Source: Azolla caroliniana (Eukaryota; Polypodiophyta). From it: DNA of 64,000 bases. This document shows, one piece after another, positions 31,864-42,900 of this stretch. The stretch spans positions 22,444,001 to 22,508,000 of the forward strand of contig JBHGNT010000006.1 of the NCBI GenBank assembly GCA_043228905.1, read 5' to 3'. The notes below the pieces were generated by a model. The model was not told the DNA's origin, ran no database searches, and saw only the letters and a list, made by a program, of their open reading frames with translations. Each line of letters opens with the position of its first letter. Within the stretch, counting starts at the first letter, position 1. The position numbers and the translations under genes are program-made.

Positions 31864-34800
31864 ATGGAAAAGAAGAAGGTTCAGGTGCCTTTGGTTTGCC
31901 ATGGGCACTCGAGGCCCATTGTCGATTTGTTCTACAGTCCCATCACTCCGGATGGATTCTTTCTGATCAGTGCTAGCAAAGGTAAGGCCAAATATGTAAT
32001 ATGATGTAAGACCGGAGATATAAAAGTATATGATGTATGCGTATGCGTATGTCTATGGTCTGTGTGTGTGTGTGTGTGTGTGTGCATGTGTGTTGGGCGG
32101 TGCCTGTATGTCTTGGTTCATATCTACTGCGTAGGTTTTTCCATTGATGTTCCTGTATTCTTTTCACGCCTTCCACAATATGATGGGCATTTGTATGCCC
32201 CATTTTTATGAACATTTCTAATCTAACATGCTATAAATATTCTTTGTGGGTTTTAACCTTACTTGGAGACAACCAATTAATAATATAATGCATCAATAAG
32301 AAATGACTGGTATGCACATTTCTGTGCCTATATGTATGTGTGTATGTTAATTGTGTCCTGTAATGGAGTATTTGTCAAAAAAGTGTGTATGTACATAGCT
32401 TGGAATATGAAGACTTTAAAAATAAAGTCTATCTGTTTACTTCTTTTTATTCTTGATTATATATTGGTTCTGAATTTCCTTCTGTGTGTGTAGATGGAAA
32501 GCCAATGCTCAGAAATGGTGAAACAGGGGACTGGATTGGAACCTTTGATGGTCACAAAGGTGCTGTTTGGGCTGCTTGTCTGGACACTCCAGCCTTCCGA
32601 GCCGCCACTGCATCGGCAGATTTTAGCTCGTAAGTTGTTTCGCTTGCCTTAATTAGATTTGGTCATTTCTCTTTTTTGAATAATTTTTGTGAACTTACTG
32701 AATCAGCTAAGAAGTCTTGTAATTAGTATAGGGGATCATGAAAGTATTATAGTGAAAGGGATCATACACTTCTTGTAGTAAAAGAGATTGTTTTAACTTG
32801 TAACAATATAGAAAGGATGATCAAAAACTTAAAAGTATGAAAGTGTTTTAACTAAATGGATCATAAATGTCTTGTAACAAAAGATTTCAACTTGTAATTA
32901 CAAAAATGATTGTGAAAGTTTCATAACAAACTTTTTCTTCTGTGTGGAAATGACAAGAATATGTCACCTGTTAGAGGTGGGTGCAATTCAATGCCTTAAG
33001 TCCAGTAGTCACTGTCATGGTGACCCAATAGATGAGATGTAGACCAGATATCCTGTCATGCCATTCATTCCTCTATCACATTGCATGGGTGTCCATAGTC
33101 TTATCTCTCTCTCTCTCTCTCACCCTTCTAGGATGCTTCTCTCTTACTTTCAGGCAGATTTACATGGTGGAGCTACCCTGAGAGGTGCTTCCTACACTAC
33201 AGTTATGATTCTCGTTCTCTACGAACACATAGTAGGCTTCACAACCAACATATCTTTATTATTTTTGGAATGCATAACAGGTCCCCACCATTTGTTTTCC
33301 TTTAGTGCCCTTTTGCATCTGTAAAAATACTCACTTCTTCGGCATCTCAAACATTGGTGGTTCTGTCACGTATACCTCCTCCTTGAGATGCCGATTTGAC
33401 ATCCATTTGATAAATTGGCCATCCTCTTGAAGCAGCCAACTTTATGACCATTTGAATTGTCATCATGCGAGCTGTCGGGGCAAATGTTTCTTGTACATCG
33501 AACCCTTCGAACTGCGAGTACCCTTGCGCTACTAGCCTAGCCTTGAATTTCTCCAAAGAACCATCAGCTTTATACTTTGCTTTCCACACCCACTTGATGC
33601 ATATCACCTTCTTCTTTGTTGGTCTCTCTACCAACTCCCACGTGTCATTTTTTATGATGTTGTCATATTCTGATATCATCTGGGTCGGACATGGCTTCCT
33701 CCACCGAGGTCGGCTCATTCACTGAACCTATGATGTCCACCATCAAAGCCATGTGGTCAGAGGTTCTCCCTTGCTCCTGTATTCTTCTTGATCTTCGTAA
33801 TCCATCAATTGAAGTTTCAGAAAACTCAACTTTAGGAGTATGATCATCGAAGAGTTGTTGAGCCCACTTAGGTATTTTCTTTACATGTGGCACTGGCACA
33901 GGCTGAACCAGTGAGCCATTTCCATTGGATAGTTGGGATTGGGTGAATACTTCTTCAGTTGATGAGGTAACTTGAGACTCTCTGTTCTCAGCTAGCTGTG
34001 GTCGTTCCTCATTGAGCACCACATTGCGGCTTGTCAATATCTTTCTTGCCTCTGGATTGTAGAGTCGATAGGCCTTTGACTCTTCACTATATCCGAGAAA
34101 GATACACTTCTTGCTTTTAGCATCCTACTTCTTTCTGCTCACATCTGGAACATGTGTGTAGCACGTACACCGAAGGGTTCTTGCCTGAATAAGCTTCTTG
34201 GGGTGTTTTCCCTTGAAGTGCCTTTGTGTAGCTCTGATTGAGGATGTAAACTGCTGTATTCATTGCTTCAGCCCAAAATGGGTCGGGCAGTGCTTGTGCC
34301 TTCAACATACACGTAGCCATATCAACAACTGTTCGGCTCCGACATTCGACAACTCAATTTGGTTGTGGGGTGTAGGCAGTTGTAAGTTGGCGCTTAATTC
34401 CATGCTCTTTGCAATACTCACAGAATATTATTGATAAGAATTCTCCACCTCGATCAGAGCGTAACCCCTTCACTAACTTTCCGGATTCCCACTTGACAAG
34501 CTTATGCCATGTTTTGAAGATTTTAAAAGCATCAGCCTTCTCCCGAAGGAAGTAAACCCACATCTTTCTACTGAAGTTGTCGACTACTAGCATATAGTAG
34601 AGAGATCCACCCATTGCAAGAGTCACCATTTTTCTAGAGAGGTCGATGTGTGTTAGCTGTAGAGGAGTCTTTGTCCAATTTTGGCTCTCTTTTGGAATGG
34701 CTGATCTTTGATGCTTGCCCATCATACAAGCATCACAAACATGACTTAAAGTCAAATAGGGTTGGCAACCCAACTACCATATTCGACTTCTTCAACTATA

Positions 34801-36886
34801 AGACTTCTGCAAATGTGCACATTGTCTCTCGAGAGCACCAAGGGAATAGGATAAGTTTAATGGATCGTGTTGCTACTGTGACAAAAAGGGTCACACAATC
34901 AAGGATTGTCGGAAGAAGATGGCGGATGAGAAGAATGGATCTAGTAAGACTTCTTGGAGAGAGCCCGAGTCCGCCAACAATGTGGTAGATGAGCTTGAGT
35001 TATGGGTCACAACTAAAGAAGTGTGTTCTTCAATTGACACTCAAGTTGTCGACGACTCTTGGATTCTCGATAGTGGAGCATCCCAACATATGACTTGTAA
35101 TCGTGATTGGTACAGCTCATGGACACCTCTACAAGAGCCCATCAATGTTGTCGTCGGGAACAATGCTCGATGTCTGGCCAAAGGAACCGGAGTTGTCTCC
35201 CTGTAAGCAACAACCGGTGGGACAAAGCATCTCTCTCCCGTGTTGTACATGCCAGATCTCAAGAAGAATCTATTGTCCATTTTTGCACTGACCGATAAGG
35301 GTCTTGATGTTAGATTCAAGAAGTCGGGTGCAAAAATAATAGATTCTTCTAGCAAGGTTGTAGGAATAGGGGTAAGGTGCAACAATCTCTATGAGCTGAG
35401 CGCGTTTACAAATTCTACTGACCACTACACAAGTACTAACACAAAGCAATGGTATGAGAGATTTGGGCATCTCAATGTTGTTGTGTTGAAGGAGTTGAAG
35501 AAGTCGAATATGGTAGTTGGGTTGCCAACCCTATCTGACTTAAGACACATTTCTTACATACATCGGAGGATGGATTTTACATCAGGCCACCTTATATGCA
35601 CATACATCTATCCAATGCGCTGCGTAGTGTGATAGGGCAGCTGCGAATTTCATCACATCAGCTACAAATTGAGGTAGGAAGATATACACGACTACCTCTA
35701 GAAGAGAGAATTTGCCAATTGTGTCATCAAGGAGTGGAATCTGAGGAACACAATGTTTGTCATTGTAGTGTCTTTTATGAAATCAGAGGGAGATACCATT
35801 GCCTCTTTAAACAAGGCTTTGGCCCACTACGCAAGGTAATGGAATATGAGGACCAACGATGCCTAGGACTTTTCTTGCTAGAGCTCAAGAGACATCGGGA
35901 AAAGTTGTTGAAGAATACAGCCACACAAGCTTATCCACAGAGAACAATCACAACTTTCTTTAGCCCCATCACTCCTAATGCTACAAGTCCAACATGGGAT
36001 ACACAAATGGGCTCCAGACCAGGACATAACAAAGGGGTTACAATTTATTGGGAAATAGCAATTTGCCATGCACATAGGCCCTGGCCCCATGGACCACAAC
36101 CTCGACACCCTTGTCATCGACAAATAAAAGCCATTATCTCCTGCCATCGTAGGTGCTTCCCTCGCCTCGAAGACATTTCCATTTTGGATCGGCCTATGTT
36201 AGAGATCTTTCGAAGACAAAAGCTAAAATATACCTAACTTGGGAATCTCACATGTGGCAAAAACTAGATTCCCTTGTTTCTTTTCTTTTCATCTTATTTA
36301 CTTTTATATTTATTGTGTGATATTTATTTTATTTTGATTTGTTCTCAAAGATGAGACAACATTTAAGATGTAATCTCTTATTTGGTCTTATAAGCCATTT
36401 TGGCCTCTTAAAAGACTTTAATATTTCTTTTTTTCTTTTTTTTTCTTCTCCATCAGCGAGCTTCCCTGGAGCAAGCTGATTTTCGAGGTTTTGTATCCTT
36501 GTATAGTTTCTGGTCTCATACTGGCTGGCCAATATGCTCCAAGCTTCATGTGCCCTGGTTGTATGTTGCACTAATGTTAGTACAGAGTCACATGCACCAG
36601 TGACTACGGTACACAACACATCATCATTCCTTCTCTTCCAGGCTCGAAGTAGATCAACATTTGGATGGATTGATGTGGTAGGGTGCGCAGGGTCATAGGT
36701 CACCATGGGCTCAAGGTCTCCTCCTATGGGTCCCCATGATTGCCTCCAACAACTCGTAGGAGTCCAAAATGGTAGACATTTTGAACTTCCATAGAGTGTA
36801 GTTGTTTCCATCTAGCTTTCCATCAGACAATGGAGGTGGGCGAATGCGCAGTGGAGCAACTGCAACATTCGTGGACAAGGCCATTG

Positions 36887-36921
<35 letters not shown>

Positions 36922-39900
36922 TTCTCCGTGCTGCTAGATAACAACTACGAGCATAGATTGACACATGCGTGATATTTGTCATATTCTCCATGCGTGATAT
37001 TCTCAATATTCGAGAATACAAAATGGCCCTAAGAAAATTTAAAAACCATTCGTTTTGTAAAATAAATATACAAAAAATTAATTAATTAATTAATTAATTT
37101 AAAAATAAATAAATTTAATTCACTAAAAAAAAGAACAATTATTCATTAATAAATTATAAAAATATGAATAGTATAAACTCTCCTTTCTAGTGTCAAATAA
37201 AAAAAGAGGAGAGTTTATGAACCTTTATTTTATTTAAAAAAACGAATATTTTTATATTTACTATGAAAACATGATTAATGTGAAGTCTCAATTTTAATGT
37301 CAGGTAAAAATATCCATAAATTTTGGGAAAAGAAAAGGTGAAGAATTAATGAACCTTTCTTTTATTTTTTTTATTTATTAAAAATAAAACGAAAATTTAT
37401 TTTATTTTATTTATTTATTTAGTAAAGAATCAAGATCTCCAATGAAAATTTATTACTATCAAGTCTCTCTCAACTCTCTATTTTATTATCCCCTTTTTAT
37501 TGTCAAGTCCCCCTTTTTTTCCTAAGAAACTAAAAGGAGGGAGTTCATCTCCTTTTTTTTCCTTTTTTTTAAAAACGAATACTTGACCACACGAATGTAT
37601 GCGTATTCGTTTGCATTCGAATGGAAAATCCCACAAATGCGAATATGTCAATCTATGACTACGAGTATATACCTAATCTAGATCAACCTCTCAGCATTGA
37701 TACCATGTTAGAAATATTGAGAATCGATTAGATAGATATATAGAGTTACAATCACCGAGATGGATATATGAAAGCAAAACTTCTATTACATAATAGAGTA
37801 GCTCACAATGGTAGTTCTTCTATGGGCTCACACTTTAAAGCTTAGATGGCATCTGGGCCAACTCACTACAATATTAGTTGAGACTAATGATCATCACACC
37901 ATTGTGTAAGAGAGTGGATTATATTCTCTGTTTGGTCAGAGTGTAATATCAAATGTGCATGTTAGTTGATAGTAGTGGAGATATTCCTCTCAACTGACTT
38001 GTCATTTAATATGACCCAACTCCCTAGATACAAGGTAGTGCTACATAGTACTCATCTTAAAGTCAATGACACATACTTTAAGACTAAGTACATTGTAACT
38101 TGACCACAAAATATTCTTCTAGTGGACTTGATTAGCCAATCCTATTAGCGTACTTCGCTCTTTCCTAAATGCATTGTGTCCTATGTATCTAGGGGTTCCT
38201 AGATTGGCACCTTATCGACCCATATGGTTGAGTTGCAGAATAGCAACTCCTCATTTGGGGCGCTATCACAAAATGTGCACTCTTATGGGGATAGATTTAC
38301 AACTTGGGGTTGATCATTGTTTATATCTAACAACCACCAAGGTTTGAGATGCCGAATTCAGAAAACAAAGTCTACAAGCTGAAGAAGGCTTGTATGGTCT
38401 AAAGCAAGCACCAAGAGCTTGGAACAAGAGGATAGACAGCTTCCTACGATCAATCAAATTTAAGCAATGTGCTTCAGATGCAAGTATTTATGTCAAATGA
38501 AGGACGGGAAACAATTCATCATCATCATTTACGTGGATGATGTAGTACTTACTGGTGACCACTAAGAGTGTATTGGCCAAACACAAGAGTGTTTGAAAAC
38601 TGAGTTTGAAATGACAAACTTAGGGATTCTACACTACTTCCTTGGAATTAAGGTTTGGCAAATCTCGGTTGGCATCTTCATGTCACAAAGAAAGTATGCA
38701 ACAGAGATCTCGAAAACCTTTGGGATGATAGACAACAAGTTGAAGCCAAACTGCAAGCTATCCCAAGAAGACCCGTCACCAATAGTCGACATAAGGAAGT
38801 ATAGACAACTTGTAGGAAGTCTAATTTTCCTATGCAACACTAGGCTAGATATTTGTTTTGCAGTCGGTGTGGTGGTTGATTCAACAACAAGCCGAAGGAG
38901 ACTCATTGGAAAGCTGCACTACGTGTATTAAAGTACATTGTGGGTACTTTAAATTACGGAATCTTCTACATGCTGACAATTGACGAACTTAGTGGGTATT
39001 GCGACTAGTGATTCCAGAAAATCAGTTTCTGGATATTGTTTTTCAATGGGTTCTGGAACTGTTTCATTCAGTAGTAAAAAACAACCAACAATGGCAGTAT
39101 CTTCAACGGAGGTGGAATACAAAGCGGCATGCAAGGTAGTTTGTCTAAGAAGAATCCTTATGGATGTGACGGTTCCAATAAGGACAGCAACGGTATTGAG
39201 GTGTGACAATCAGAGTTGCATGGCCATTGCCAAGAACCCCGTATTTCATGCACACACTAAAAACATAGAGATTCAGTATCACTATGTGCGGGAACTAATA
39301 AATGATGAGACCGTGGAGCTTGAGTACTGTCTGATATCAGAAAATGTTGCGGATATCTTCACAATGGCGCTTGGAGCAGAACAGCTACAACAACACCTTT
39401 GACGACTAGGAGTTGGCCCAATTCCAAGTCAACTCAATGGGTTGACCATTGACGGGGCGTGCTAGATATAATCAATGATCAACCCCAAGTTGTAAATCTA
39501 TCCCCATAAGAGTGCACATTTTGTGATAGCGCCCCAAATGAGGAGTAGCTATTCTGCAACTCAACCATATGGGTTGATAAGGTGCCAATCTAGGAACCCC
39601 TAGATGCGTAGGACACAATGTATTTAGGAAAGAGCGAAGTACGCTAATAGGATTGGCTAATCAAGTCAACTAGAAGAATATTTTGTGGTCAAGTTACAAT
39701 GTACTTAGTCTTAAAGTATGTGTCATTGACTTTAAGATAAGTACTATGTAACACTAGCTTGTATCTAGGGAGTTGGGTCATATTAAATGACAAGTCAGTT
39801 GACAGAAGAGGAATATCTCCACTACTATCAACTGGCATGCACATTTAATGTTACACTCAATCCAAACAATATAAACCTCTCTTACATAGTGGTGTGATGA

Positions 39901-42900
39901 TCATCAGTCTCCATTAATATGCAATGAGCTGGTCCAGATCCCATCTAAGCTCTAAGGTGTGAGCTCATGGGTGAACTACCATTGTGAGCTACTCTCATAT
40001 TTAATAGAAGTTTTGTTTTCATATATCCATCTCTGTGATTGTAACTCTCTATATATATCTAATCGATTCTCAATATTTCTAACAGTTTCGATGGCGATTT
40101 TGCTGAATAATATAGATAAAAATTCTTACCTTATGCATATAATATCTTTTAGAGAAAATACCAAATTTTGTCTCAAAATGTCATTATTTTTCCAATCGCC
40201 TTTCCTAACTCCTAAAAGAGAAGTCATATGTGCTATTTAAACGTTTATGTGGTAAAGTCTGTTTATTTTTTAAATTATGTGTATTTTGATCAATTATATT
40301 GTCAAGTTGTCACCTTCTTTTCACTTTTTGTGGTTGATGAATGTGTTTTTGGGTAAGGAGAAACACGCAGACACACTTCTGTTCAAAGCAGATGTAAGTG
40401 GTTTGACATGCATGGCCTCATCCAGGTTAGCAAGAAATGCTTAGTGAAATAGCTGATAAAAAAACGACAACGTGGTAGAAGTCATTGGATGAAATCTATG
40501 TTCAATAAATATTTAAAGCAAATAAATTTTCTTTGTTTAATTTAAGATTATTCCCCAACAATATTTTAAAATTCTAGAATGGAAATGCCACGGCACATCT
40601 CTCATCTCTTGATGAATGTGTGTAATTTATAGGATTCAGAAGAGGTATCTTCCTATTTGTTTTTTTCATTTTGTCTGAGCTAGAGTTCAATTGTTGAGAA
40701 ATGCACATAATAGCTTATTTGATTGAAATTCCCCATCAAGAATGCGTATCTCTTATCTTGAGACTCTGAAGATTGATAAGAACTACATGAAGCATGCACA
40801 ATACACATCCTCATCTAAAACCAGATGTCTAATCATCCAATGTCTTAGCATTGACTAAGCTATCTTCCCTTCAGCCTTCCTGGGTATACTGTGTGCTGCA
40901 GTTCTGCCTTGATTTTAGTCACTGTCTATTGAGATTGACTGGAAAAAGTTTTGTTGCAGGAGGGTTTGGGATGCCTTATCTGGGGATGAACTCCATTCCT
41001 TTGAGCATAAGCACATTGTTCGCAGTTGTGCATTTTCAGAGGTATTCTCTCAAAATATTTTGTTTTTGTTTATTTTTCTACATCTTACACTTCAAGGTCT
41101 TTGTTAGTAATTCTGCATTTTCTTATGGAAAATGTTATTTTTTTAATGCATTTGTTTTTACAGTTCTATTTGTGTGTGCATTAAACCAAAATGCTCTTGC
41201 AATGACCTTGAAATACGTATTTTGTATTGATGGCTTCAATTTTTGTTGTCTACTTTCTTGAAGGGCACTACGTTCTTGCTGACTGGAGGTGCTGAGAAAG
41301 TGCTTCGGATTTTTGATTTAGGGCGTCCAGATGCTCCCCCTGCAGAGATTGAGGGTTCTCCTGGCTCAATAAGAACGGCTGTCTGGCTTCACAGTGATCA
41401 ATCTCTACTGAGCTCTTGTAGTGATGCGGGTGGAGTTAGGTACTGCATTGCAAGTCTTTTTTGGCATTTTGAGTCATTCTTGCAATACATCTGTGAAGAA
41501 GACACATAAAGGCTTGGTTGTGCACGGTGCTGATGTATGTTGTTTCCCTCAAGCAAGAAGTGCTATGTGGAGATAGCCTATTAGAAATATTCTCATCAAT
41601 TGGTGTTCTACTTTCTATAGAGATGATGTGGGATAAATTGTAAGCACTACTGTACTTAAACTGGAATGTTTAAATGAGGAAAATATATCAGACTTCAATG
41701 TGCAGAAGCGTTATGTGGAGATAGATTATTATCAACAATTGGTCTTCAACCAGATGCCATAGGAAGGGTGTTAATAAATTGTAAATCTACAATGTGAGAG
41801 CTAAGGTTATAAAAGAGTATTCAATTAGTTTTCTGCTCAACTATATTAGTGGCAATTACTTTTCATAGCCTTGTAATTTATTGTTTGATTATTTGCATTT
41901 TGAGGATCCATTTGGTTATTCTGCACTTTATGTATAAGGCTATTTTTCTCAAGCTTGTGTGCTTGATATAGGCTTTGGGATGTCAGAACCAAGACAGTTG
42001 TACGTAATCTGGAAACAAAATCTCCCTGCACAAGTGTAGAAGTTAGTCGAGATGGCCGCTACATCACCACTGCTGATGGAAACAGTGTCAAGTTTTGGGA
42101 TGCTAATCAGTAAGTTGAACTTTCTCAACCTCAAAAAAATAAATATTCTTGGATGTACCTGTATAGTAGATTGATAGATATATAGACATTTTTTAGCGTC
42201 CATAGAGAGGCCAATATTGACCCATAGGACCTAAGTACAAAAGTTATCTTGATGTGTCTCCTTCCTAAGAAGGGATATTCATACTTTGAAGCACCAAGTC
42301 TTGGTGTGCGAATAAGGCATGCACATATGAGCTTAACCTTCTAGGTGTTCTCTTTAGTATGATACTCAAGTTGTCAACCCCTCTTAATATATCATCATAG
42401 CTTTCCCGAACTGCACTATGTGCAGAGCATGTAAAAAGCTAGTGATATTCATCCTCTACTAGCCCTTCCTTGCATACCTTACATGTCTTCATATTTGGCT
42501 GATTTTGCAACTTCAATACCTAGGTTGTGTGATTGAGTGCGAAGGAATGTACGGGCTCTACGAGAGTTAATACTCATGTTAGTAATGAGGTGAGGTTGAA
42601 TATGATCAATTGGCCTTCTTGCCTTACAAAGAATCCAACAGTCAGTAGTATTGGTAAGGGAGGAAAATCTATTAGAGGAATAATTCTGAGTGTTGAGATG
42701 CATGAACTGCGTTACGTAATCCATTTACAAAGTACTATTAAAAGTAATGATTAATAATTAAAATTCATGAGCTGTAGGACAGAATCCATTTAAAAATTTC
42801 TTCTAAAAATAGTAATCAATAATTAAAATGAGGAATAATTCTGACTGTTGAGATACATGAACGGCGTTACGTACTCCATTTACAAAGTACTATTAAAAGT

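Larger units (their letters stand above)
33338..40084 (+). mobile_element. Ty1/copia element in STRAP intron 2 with its 5' half inverted
   Basis: The original element was plus-oriented: its RT C-terminal half (from 38333), RNase H (38980-39402), purine tract (GACGGGG at 39451) and 3' LTR (39460-40084) read on the plus strand. The 5' half, from the LTR tip to mid-RT, reads on the minus strand: 5' LTR 38332-37706, primer site TGGTATCAATGC at 37707 leftwards, gag 36811-36460, integrase 34773-34354, RT start 34037-33347. The broken RT codons for PPxFEMP occur at both ends of the inverted part (33338-33361 and 38333-38356, 24 bp, inverted). Inside, the zinc knuckle-protease-pre-integrase part (34798-35542) is inverted again, and a LINE occupies 35546-36440. 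It lies within an intron, and the gene reads across it in phase. Confidence 0.85.
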
